Assembly (NCBI RefSeq): GCF_019703515.2
Contig: NC_059346.1
Location: 14,105,001 to 14,169,000 of the forward strand
DNA: 64,000 nucleotides
DNA from: Myxocyprinus asiaticus
Lineage: Eukaryota > Chordata > Actinopteri > Cypriniformes > Catostomidae
Direction: 5' to 3'
Part shown: one piece after another, positions 1 to 11,400 of the stretch
Layout of the letters: each line of letters opens with the position of its first letter
Position numbering within the stretch: the first letter of the stretch is position 1
Notes under the pieces: model-generated
What the model was told of the DNA's origin: nothing
Databases searched by the model: none
Seen by the model: the letters and a program-made list of their open reading frames with translations, nothing else
Translations under genes and position numbers: made by a program

Positions 1-2010
1 TAAAAGCAAAGTTAAAAAACTATCACAAGCTAACAGTAAAAGCACAGAGCTTCTTAAGCATCTCATTATTTGTGATGCTTGCTTAGGCATAGCAGGGCAT
101 TAAAAACCACTTGGAACACCTCAACAACTGCATTACAATTCTCTGGCAACCACCCACAACAACTTTGCATCTTGGTAATGACGTACTGGGTATGCATTGG
201 CAACAGCAACTTCATGAATTTTTTCTAATTTTGTATAATAATAATGCATGCAGCTTTTATAACCTTATAGTAACTGGGATAGCCTACTACATGGAATAAT
301 ATTTGAACTTTTAAATATTCATCTGTTACACTGCAGAACCATTTACAATGAACTAGTGAAGTTAAAAATGTGCTTAAAAATGGCAACAATCTTAAAGAAA
401 ATGGTGACCATTTACAAGAACTGCACACGTTGTTTATACTCCTTAAATTCTAACCTAAAATAGTGATGTGGCATTAATTTTTACTCAATGATTTTAACGC
501 ATTTGTCATTCTGAAGAACAAAATGGCAACATGGCTCAAACATTTCTCCTGAGCCTTTGTGTTCATAAATTTCCATAATTTTTTATGAAATTTGATTGGT
601 AAATCTTTGGTGGTCTTCTAAAAAAATAGCATTATTTTAGCAAATATGAAAAAAGCAAATGTTTTATACTTGTACATAGGACATTTAAGGTATAATGCAG
701 TTTCCCCCCTACAAGCACACCCGGCCCCAGCCTGGCCCCCCAGTTAAAATGGTCAAGAACCGCCACTGAACGTGACGTATATGGAGTCCCACTCTCAGAT
801 CGCTGTTGAGGTGATTTAATCTTGAGTACACATACAGAGTTCCAAAAACTGTACTCTGAGATCTGCAGATCTTTTTGAGTTTCAGCTCCTACATGGTTCC
901 TCATGATGTCCATCTCAGGCTGACTCAGTCAGCAGGTTTCCTCCTCACCCTGAGTAAAGCTGAAGGAATGATGAAATCCCACTGCAACAGGGCCGCCCTT
1001 AACTTCTGTTACCATCAGCTAACTGCAACGTCATTTGCAAGAGGTTTTACTACTGGGTGGGTTTCTTAGAGGTTAGTAATGGACCATAAATAGGGCATTT
1101 TGTGGTTATCATCTGCCGAAAATTGTGTCCTCTTGGTTGATAAATAAAAGTTGCTCCCCTTTGTGTACTTATCTACTGACAGCCTTGTCAGTGGATAATA
1201 AATGTTTCTGTTAAATTAGTGTTCATATCAGCAATTTTGTACTTCTCAGTCCTTAATCTGTATTATTTATCACAAATTACATTGGCCATTAGCCACCATG
1301 TTCAAGATATCTGCACTGGCCATTTAAACACCCATATCAGTCAACCACTAGTATAGATGACACTTTTAGTCTTTAATCTCTAAGTAGAGGTTCTTGAGAG
1401 TATCCAGTGCTCTCCCAGTGTACTAGTTTTGGATGAGCGCTTGTGTTTATATGTGTGTTATGCTTGGAAAGAACCGGTTAAAGACAACATTCCTTCACTA
1501 ACCATCTAACTGTCTTTGCTCTCTGCTGTCTTGATTCGTAATTATACAGCCAGTAGCTCTATCAGCCCTCCTGCAGCTCTGTGGACGAATTTTGCTTGTC
1601 TGAGGGACACTTCCATAAACACAAACCTAAAGCTTCACTCAGAGAAAGCGTACTTCCTATTCTGTTAGTTTCTGTCTTATCTTGTTCATGACATGATGTT
1701 TTCATCACTAAAAAGGAACACGTGGTTTCCAAAATATGGAAGAAGTTAGACTAGCTTTAGTAGTATTTAGGTTAAACTTTAAGCTTGCGGCTTTACTGAG
1801 TGACTCAGTAGACAGTTATTGCAATTCTGAAGAATCTTGCTGCAAGTCAATGCATGTTTCATACTATCCTGAGGGGCAAGTGGAAAGCTGCATGTGTTGC
1901 ATTCTGAATTCCAGACTAATCCGTTAAAGACTTGTAATACAGACTTATATTAAAAAAATATGTCTGAATGTTGTATAATAGCCTATATAGATTTGTATTT
2001 CTTTTATTTA

Positions 2011-2059
<49 letters not shown>

Positions 2060-3745
2060 CTGAATGGCCATTGGGGGGGGGGGGGGGATTTGTTGTGTTT
2101 GCTGTTGCTTATCTTTTAGCTTTCCCATTTCAGGCCTAGCCTACAAGTACATGCTTGTTTTTGTGAGCACTTCCTTCTATTGTATGAGCTGTCGGCGGTT
2201 AATCAAAATGATGCCAATCACAATGTTTTCCTCATTCTCTCGTAATTTACCAGACTGGAGTTGGAGCTGCAAAATGTACAGTCATAGTAAGTTTAAAATG
2301 CTCCTCATGGCACTGTAGATTATCTGAAGTGGTCTGTAGATGGAACAATAGTGACCAGAGCATGCCAGCACACACACAAGCATGTGAAGTATTCTAAGAC
2401 ACCACACCAAGCTCAGCGGCATTGCCTATAGGCCTATACCTCCCTAAACACGAACAAAGATGGAGGATTTCACTCAGTTTTCCCACATATTTCTCATATA
2501 ATCTTTCAGATAACAGTCTGACACACATACACTCAACTCTTTCTGTTTTAACAGAATGGAGGTGAAGTTATCATCACTTCACACAAGAACATGGGAAAGA
2601 CAAAAAAGGGGGTTACAAAAGTTGTTTGGCTTTGTGTCAGATGGAAAGGTGGAGAACAGGAGAGCACACAATAGCCCCTTTGAAAACTCATAAACACATG
2701 TGCCAGTCATTTTCACTCCTAGACTCCAGACAGTGTTTGTAAAATTGCCAGGCATTGTTTTTTCCTCCAAAGAGGAAGGTCAGAGTATTGAATGCTGAGT
2801 ATTGGTGCTACCTCTGTAAATTACAGTATGTGACTTATTTGTAAGGATACAAGACTTTAGGAATGTAATAGTAAATATTACCCTGTTTTTTTCCACCCTT
2901 ATTTATGTGTCAGAGCAAAATCAGAAACTAGCTAAATGGGGTTAAAAGTGTATGCGTGTGTTAGTTGAGAGTGAGAGTTATTTTTATCAGTGATTAGAAA
3001 ACCTGAAAGTTTTGCCTGTGTCTTTCTGTGGTTTGGTTTACTTTTTTCTCTTTTCCTGCTGCTCCCCTTTTTCTTTTTTGTCTTTTTTCATGTACCATTT
3101 CCCACACCAATCAGTCACTCAAATGCATGCACATCATACATACAAGCCTAGTGCTTATTGCTTTGTTAATGTGAATTTATGTGTGTGTATACTGTAGAGT
3201 GTCTACTATTGTTACAGTGAGATTACATTTTAAACATGCTGTGGTGGCAGTACAAAATACATTAATTAGGTATGTGTGTTTTAAGCATGCACTTCAAAAC
3301 ATTTGCATATGTGGTTTCTGTGTATGTGTGAGGTTTATGGTTAGTTTTTGATCATGTTGCCCCCCAGAACCCCCCATATTTGTTACTGTGGTTGTGATTG
3401 GTCCCACATCTCTTTTTTTCCCATCTGGTATTTCTGTTTTTTTTTCATTCAGTAGCTCCTTTTTTCTCTTATTCTGCCTTTCAAGCTCTCCATGCACCTT
3501 TTGACCTCATTTGATACAGACATACTGTATGACAAACTGCCATAATTAATTAACCTAATGGAAGTTTGCACATATGGTTTCAATGTTTTCTGTCTCGGTG
3601 CGTGCTGAAATCATCACTCACTTGTGATTTTACGGTTATTGTACAAATAGTGTATTTGTTGATCATACAGTTTAGCACTTAAGATAATACTTGATAAATC
3701 TGGTATTAGAATGTTATTATTTTTATGTTAAAAAGAACTAAAATA
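1..3745. other. Upstream sequence with no recognised gene
   Basis: AT-rich, with many stops in all frames and no convincing coding segment. It holds a TG microsatellite and a poly-G run near 2.0 kb. A non-coding first exon of atp8b5 may lie here or in the next 3 kb, because the first coding exon starts at an acceptor (6716), but I cannot place it. Confidence 0.5.
2013..2087. repeat. (TG)n microsatellite and poly-G run
   Basis: About 22 TG units run from 2013 to 2057. After a short spacer comes a run of 15 G at 2073-2087. Such tracts are length-variable and prone to assembly error. Confidence 0.95.
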
Positions 3746-4264
3746 TTAAAAGAATAGTTCACCCAAAAATGAAAATTCTGTCATTTACTTACCTTTATTT
3801 AGTTTTAAACCCATATTATTTTCTTTCTTCCATGCAACACATAAGGAGATATTTTGCATAATGTCAAGGCTGCTCTTTTCCATTCATTGAGTTCATAGAG
3901 TGACCAGGGGCTGTCAAGCACCAAACAAGAGTACCATAAATATAGTCCATGCAACTTGTGCATTTTATTCCAAGGCTTCTTAAGCCATACAATGGCTTTA
4001 TGTAAAGAACAGACCAAAATTTTAAAAGTTTATCGCTGATAGTACTTCCCTCAACTATAGCATCCAAATCATCATAAATTGTATGGACTGTTTTATGGTG
4101 GTGCTTTTTTGTCCTTCTGATCACTGTCAACCATATGAAAAAGGGCAGCTTCATCATTTTGCAGAATATCTCCTTTTGTGTTCTATGGAAGAAAGTAAGT
4201 CATATAGGTTTGGAGTGGCATGAGGAGCTATTTATTCTGGTTTTTGGGTGAACTGTCCCTTTAA
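3746..4264. mobile_element. TTAA-flanked foldback element (MITE), copy A
   Basis: The ends are TTAAAAGAATAGTTCACCC and GGGTGAACTGTCCCTTTAA. The inner arms are also complementary, for example AAGGAGATATTTTGCA near 3843 against its mirror near 4160. There is no transposase. TTAA target sites are typical of the piggyBac and Kolobok superfamilies; which one applies here is not resolved. Confidence 0.75.
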
Positions 4265-4879
4265 GTTTTCAAATTGATCCTAAGTAGGACATGTATACTG
4301 ATTTGTAACCCCTTAAATATTTATTCTTGGTTTTCATAATGGCTAGATATTTTCCAGTGATTGGGACAAGCTAACCAAGCTGCAGCCGCAGTGGAAAACA
4401 GTTCTTCCAGAGGTGCCTCTAACATGTGTGTTTACGCATACTCCTGATGCAGAGTGCCCTTTTAAAACACACCTTCTTAAACACACGTGTGGTTTCTATA
4501 ATTAACTCTTGTGCTGAAGTCACTCTGGAATCCTGTCCAATGGGCGGGTTTCATAAGTGCTGTTTCCTAAACTTGGAATCTCTGAATGTCTGTGTATGTT
4601 TTTATATTTTCAAAAAAAGGGGGTGGCACAGATGTGCATCATTTTAACTTAGCATGTCACTCGTTTACTTAGGTTGAATCAATTTGTATGTATTTCAGTC
4701 TGAACAATTATGGCTTTTTATGTGAATAATTTGAAATATATACTCAAATCATCATACAGAAATACAATAGTAGCTAGAAACTAGATAGTGATGAGAACTA
4801 GAGTGGTGCTTGCTGTGGCAAAATTTCTCACCACAATGTCCCACCAACTGCTCCAAGTTGAAAGAGGCAACCCCCATGA
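4265..4879. other. No recognised feature
   Basis: Between the foldback element and the satellite I see no coding potential or recognisable repeat. Confidence 0.4.
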
Positions 4880-6120
4880 CAGTAGGATGTTCTGGTGCAG
4901 AGATATTGGTGTTGTTCTATGGTTGCTAGGGTGTTCCATCTGGTTGCTAGGCAGTTACCAGGTTGATAATAAAAATGCTCCTTGCTAGACTGAGTGAAAA
5001 ACGTCAACCGGAAGTCTCTGCGATGTTCTGGTGCATAGATATGCGCTTTGTAACTTGGTTGCTAGGGTAAGCCCATCTGGTTGCTATGCAGTTACCAGGG
5101 TGATGCTCAAAAGGCTCCTTGCTATCCTTAGTGAAATAAGTCAAACCGGAAATCTCTACGATATTCTGGTGCAGAGATATGTGAATTGTTATTTGGTTGC
5201 TAGGGTAACCCCATCTGGTTGCTAGGAAGTTACCAGGGTGATACTTAACAAGGCTCCTTGTTAGACTGAGTCAAACAAGCCAAACAGGAAGTTTCTATGA
5301 TGTTATAGTGCAGAGATATGTTATTTGTTACTTGACTGCTAGGGTAACCCCAACTGGTTGCTAAGCAGTTACGAAGATGATATTTAAAAAGGCTCCTTGC
5401 TATCCTGAGTGAAAAAAGTCAACCGGAAGTCTCTGCGATGCTCTGGTGCATAGATATGCGCTTTGTAACTTGGTTGCTAGGGTAAGCCCATCTGGTTGCT
5501 ATGCAGTTACCAGGGTGATGCTCAAAAGGCTCCTTGCTATCCTTAGTGAAATAAGTCAACCCGGCAATCTCTACGATATTCTGGTGCAGAGATATGTGAA
5601 TTGTTATTTGGTTGCTAGGGTAACCCCATCTGGTTGCTAGGAAGTTACCAGGGTAATACTTAACAAGGCTCCTTGTTAGACTGAGTCAAACAAGCCAAAC
5701 AGGAAGTTTCTACGATGTTATAGTGCAAAAATATGTGATTTGTTACTTGATTGCTAGGATAACCCCATCTAGTTGCTAGGCAGTTACCAGGGTGATACTT
5801 AACAAGGCTCCTTGCTATCCTTAGTGAAATAAGTCAACCCGGAAGTCTCTACGATGTTCTGGTGCAGAGATATGTGATTTGTTACTTGGTTGCTAGGGTA
5901 ACCACATCTGGTTGCTAGGCAGTAAACAGAGTGATAATCAAAAGTCTCTGTCAAACAGCCTGAGTCAAACAAGCCAACAATGAAGTCTCTAAGACATTCT
6001 GATAATGAGATCCCCATCTAAGCGATTTTGAATTGAAGTCAATGGGGTTTGGTTGCAAGGGTGCTCTAAATGGTTGCTAGAGCATGGCTAAGTAGTTTCC
6101 ATGATGATACCTGAAGTCTG
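4880..6120. repeat. 138-bp tandem satellite with 415-bp higher-order period
   Basis: The motif GGTTGCTAGGG recurs at about 4920, 5058, 5195, 5334, 5472, 5610, 5749 and 5888, a step of 137-139 bp. Each unit also holds a GTTACCAGGGTGAT block and an AAGTCTCTACGATGTTCTGG-like block. Segments 5031-5225 and 5446-5640 are almost identical, so units recur most closely every third copy (415 bp). The last copies, from 5930, are degraded. Short open frames here come from the repeat and are not genes. Confidence 0.9.
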
Positions 6121-6715
6121 ATTGCTCACCCAATTAAATCAAGCCACCTTGTTTCTTAAAGACTGATTGGTAGCTCGAGTGAAATGAGCTTGCCCCCATG
6201 TCTCTACAACATTCTGATTGGGAGATATGTCCCACAAATTTCAGTATCTTGTCATAGTAGGAAAAAAACAATTGTTTTCATGGGCGAGACCCTTTCCATA
6301 GTATGCCTATGGGACATTTTAGGGATGTTTTTTGCCCCCCAGGGGTGCACTGTACCCCCAACCCCTTTGAAAAGTTATAGCACAGGTGTCATTAATAGGC
6401 CAGTCGATTTGACACCTAATTCTTGGGTCTACTACAAATGGTGCAGGACAAGTTAGGTGCCGAAGTTTTGTACGGAATAGTAAGAGTGATGCTTTGCTCC
6501 GCAAGCACCACTAATAATGCACAAGATCAGCCCTAGGCTTAAAATATAATATTATGAAATATATAAAAACCAAAAACCCAGAGGAATTCACTACAGAGGC
6601 ATTTTTAGCAGCATGCATGTGTTAAATATTTATGGACTTTTTTTTTTTTTTGTTTTGTCATGTTCTATGCAATTTTTCCCTGGTTAATTTCTGATGTTTT
6701 ATGTTTTCTTTTCAG
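6121..6715. other. Degenerate repeat-like sequence upstream of atp8b5 coding exon 1
   Basis: It continues from the satellite with weak similarity (a further TCTCTACAACATTCTG block near 6200) and then becomes unique. A polypyrimidine tract and AG at 6714-6715 precede the first coding exon. Confidence 0.4.
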
Positions 6716-6726
6716 AGAAATTATGA

Positions 6727-8379
6727 ATGCTCTTTGAGAAAAAGGAAGCCATGTCATTCTTTGGCTTAGACTGGACACGGAGGAAAGAGAAAGGTAGATG
6801 CACTTCATCACCTTCTGTTTGCTTTAGAAAAAGAGAGAAATAAATCACTCTTTTCATACATTTTGAAATGTTTGGTTAGGAGTCTTTACCCCAACCTAAC
6901 CTTAAAGCAATAGATAACCCAAATTTTCACTATTTTCTCTCCCTCATGTTGTTCCAAACACGTATGCTTTTAAAGAGCAGAGATTTTTTTTATTTTTTTT
7001 TTATGTTGCCATACTATTATGTATAACAGTTCAATGATTGACTGTCAAAAAAAAAAAAAAAAAACTTAAAAGTTGCCCATACAACTTGTGCTCTATATTG
7101 CAAATTGTCTGAAGTCATATGATAACGTTGTTGGAGAAACAGATGAAAATTAAAGTCCTTATTTGGGGATCATTTTCACCTGCAGTGAAGCTTGCAAATA
7201 TACCAAAATGTGCATCTTGCACGGGGAATAATTTGCAATATTTGAAAAACAGTGTCAAATACAATATAATGAAAGTTTTAACATAACTTTTCTGTTAGAG
7301 TAATTCTATCTTATGTTTTATGTAATAATATGTATACCTAGGCCTAGAAGGTTAAATATATGAAATGTTAACATTTGAATTTTGGGGGCATTTTTGCCCC
7401 AAGCCCCCCGTTAGCATTCAGATTAAAAATAGGCTCATATAAATATATCATATACAGCAAAACAGCATTGGTTCTTGCTTATATACAGTATTAATGGAAC
7501 AACGTGCACAATTTTTGAATTCTGGACACCAACATGGGCTACATGCAAGCTTTTGCTGTGGTGAAGTTTATCAATTAATAAATACTTGCGTTTAAGTCTG
7601 TTCCTCACTTAAAGCTATCGTATGGCTTCAGAAGACATGGAATATAGCGTTAAAGTCGTATGGATCACTTTTATAGTGCTTTTTGGTTGTTGCTGTTTTG
7701 TCCCTTTTGGAGCTTGACTGCTGCGGTCACCATGAACTGTCTTTGTATAGCAAGAATTGTGTAAAGATTCTTTTTTTTCTCTCTCCCCTTTTCTCCCCAA
7801 TTTGGAATGCCCAATTCTCAACGTGCTCTAAGTCCTCGTAGTGGCGTAGTGACTCGCCTCAATCTGGGTGGCGGAGGACGAATCTCCGTCGCCTCCGTGT
7901 TTGAGACCTTCAATCCACGCATCTTATCACGTGGCTTGTTGAACGCGTTACATTGGAGACGTAGCGTGTGTGGAGGCTTCACGCTATTGTCCGCAGCATC
8001 CACACACAACTCGCCACGTGCCCTACCGAGAGCGAGAACCACACATTATAGTGACCACGAGGAGGTTACCCCATGTGACTCTACCCTCCTTAGCAACCGG
8101 GCCAATTTGGTTGCTTAGGAGACCTGGCTGGAGTCACTCAGCACGCCCTTGTTTTGAACTCGCGACTCCAGGGGTGGTAGTCTGCGTCAATACTCGCTGA
8201 GCTACCCAGGGCCCCTGTGTACAGATTCTTTAAAAAAAAAAATATTTTGTGTCCATGGAAAATATAACAGCATTTGGAACAATATGAGGCTGAATAAATG
8301 AAAACGAATTCTTTAAGCTTGAAAACTAAAAATGTGTTTTTGAAATTATTGATTCGTTGTTTCAAATCAGGTGTTGTTT

Positions 8380-8421
<42 letters not shown>

Positions 8422-11400
8422 CTAGAAGTGGAGAGGAAAATCAGAGCAAATGACAGAGAATTTAACTTATCCTTTAAATATGCTGTGAGTATCAAATCAG
8501 TTTGATCCAGGAAAGAAAATCCAAGCCATCAATAATGATGTTTTTTCAGATGTTATAGATGACTGAATGTGTCATGATGACATTTTAAATACCCAACAAT
8601 TTCCTCTTAACAGATCACAACCACTATCAGTGTTTCATTTTTACAGTTCTGTTTTTATGTTCCCTTTAAAGAACTTGAACACAGGTTATTAGTTACATTT
8701 GTGCTCAAAAGTTTGCATACCCTGGCAGAAATTGTGAAATTTTGGCATTGATTTTGAAAATATGACTGATCGTGCAAAAAAAACTGTCTTTTATTTAAGG
8801 ATAGTGATCATATGAAGCCATTTATTATCACATAGTTGTTTGGCTCCTTTTTAAATCATAATGATAACAGAAATCACCCAAATGGCCCTGATCAAAAGTT
8901 TACATACCCTTGAATGTTTGGCCTTGTTACAGACACACAAGGTGACACACACACAGGTTTACATGGCAATTAAAGGTTAATTTCCCACACCTGTGGCTTT
9001 TTAAATTGCAGTTAGTGTCTGTGTATAAATAGTCAATGAGTTTGTTAGCTCTCACGTGGATGCACTGAGCAGGCTAGATACTGAGCCATGGGGAGCAGAA
9101 AAGAACTGTCAAAAGACCTGTGTAACAAGGTAATGGAACTTTATAAAGATGGAAAAGGATATAAAAAGATATCCAAAGCCTTGAAAATGCCAGTCAGTAC
9201 CGTTCAATCACTTATTAAGAAGTGGAAAATTCGGGGATCTCTTGATACCAAGCCAAGGTCAGATAGACCAAGAAAGATTTCAGCCACAACTGCCAGAAGA
9301 ATTGTTCAGGATACAAAGAAAAACCCACAGGTAACTTCAGGAGAAATACAGGCTGCTCTGGAAAATACTTGTTGACCCCTCTCCAAACATAGCGCTTATG
9401 GTTGTGACCATATTTTGGTCTCGTCACTCCAAATTACAGTGTGCCAGAAGCTGTGAGGCGTGTCAAGGTGTTGTCGGGCATATTGTAACCAGACTTTTTT
9501 GTGGCATTGGCTTCTTTCTGGCAACTCGACCATGCAGCTCATTTTTGTTCAAGTATCGTTGTATTTTTTGCATGATCAGTCATATTTTCAAAATCAATGC
9601 CAAAATTTCACAATTTCTGCCAGGGTGTGCAAACTTTTGAGAACAACTGTATGTGGGATTGCTTTTTCATATTGTTTATTTCTGAGATTTAGAGTAGCAA
9701 CATGTTTATTCATAAATGCAAACATTCTGTATATGCCATGTCATCAGAAAATGATATAAAGCATGTGTGAAAATGAAGCAAAACCACATTCCACATATAT
9801 GTCAACATTTCATGAGGTGTCTACACAATAGTATGGTTAATATCCAACATCTCTTTTTTTCTCTTTCTATAGACCAATGCCATCAAGACCTCCAAATACA
9901 ACCTCTTCACCTTTCTGCCCCTCAACCTGTTTGAGCAATTCCAGAGAATCGCCAATGCCTACTTCCTCTTCCTGCTCACCCTACAGGTACGTAAAATCCC
10001 ATTTTACTCGGGAGCTCTAGAAATGAGTTACCATGTTTAGTATTTATTTATTTATGTATTTATAAAATTATCCAATTATTCAGACATTTTCAATTAACTT
10101 AGAATTGAGATCTGTCAGAGTCAAAGAAAGTGAGTTGTGGGATGGGAGTTTCTTCATAATTTTATATTTTTACTTTAGTCATGCATTTTGCTGAGAATAT
10201 GACCAAAACATGGCCCTGACTTCCTGTATCATGCACCACACTATGCCCAACACATCCTTAATTGTTAAATGGCCCCTTAAATGTAATAACCCAGTGAGCT
10301 CATGCTATAGTGTGGCTAACAGTATGTTGGTGAAATGTGCATTTATTACTTTATCATGATTCCTTTCACAAAGCACAATTGTTAACATTTTCTTAATGTC
10401 ACATTTAGGTTTTGAGCTAAGAGTGTCATTATGTTGGTCTAATGGTCGAAGTATGTTTAGGAATTTACGCAAGGCAAATGCAAGGCAATTATATTTAAGA
10501 TGCAACCATATCAGCACTCCTAATGCTACTTTATGGCACATCATTAATGTTTGGCTTGTTTATATATGGTTTAATATGTGTGTATGTCATGTGTTGTAGG
10601 TTATTCCTGCTATTTCCTCTCTGCCATGGTTCACCACTGTTTTCCCTCTGGCATTGGTACTGACAGTGACTGCAGCCAAAGATGCCATTGATGATATTGT
10701 AAGGACAAATATGAGACTGAATGCAACAAAGATCTCAAAACCTTTTTTATATTACTTTCTTTTGTCCCATCCTAAGTGAAAACAGCAATGCCCCTTGACT
10801 GTTTTGTCTGTACTTGTTTTGCCTTTCAGAAACAGATGAATTGAGGCTCATAACAATGTAATACTGAAGCACAAAGCATTTAACTGTTATTGTTGAAATC
10901 AGACTACAGTGGGACTCCCACACTTTTTGCTGTCCCACTGTTGTCCAGAGAACTGCAGAACCCTCAGCCAGAACCGAAACTGAGCCGAATCTGGTTTCCC
11001 TCCATCTGGCTGTGAATCTTAAGGGAGTAAATGACATTTACCTAAGAGTAACAGCATTTCCCAAACGCCTAAGCACATGTCTAATTTAAATGGCCTTTAC
11101 TTTGGCACATTTAATACATTAAACAGCAGAAACTCATAAAGTGAAAGGTTATGGGTCTGAATTTGTCAGCGGTGTACTGGAAAATATGATCAAGTGAACG
11201 GGAGCCACCTCAGCCTCAACAGAGCACAATAGTCCTTATGTTCCTGCTGAGGGGGAGTGAAGGGAATCTAAGAGCAGCACACACCCTCACTCCTCCACTC
11301 CTCCCTGTCTTCTTCTCCCTCAAATCTTCCATTCATAAAACTGGGATGAGCCTCTTTTTGAACACAGCAGACCTAACATGAAAATCCTGTCATCGTTTGC

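Noticed and set aside
5031..5640. Two nearly identical 64-codon frames 415 bp apart
   Set aside because: They are copies of the satellite unit. The match reflects DNA-level repeat homogenisation, not a duplicated gene.
4880..6000. Regularly spaced repeats resembling a CRISPR array
   Set aside because: The 138-bp units are contiguous and homologous throughout, with no unique spacers, and the host is a vertebrate.
7807..8200. 103- and 76-codon frames near 8 kb
   Set aside because: They are translations of the SINE body. Similar frames recur in SINE copies 2 and 3.
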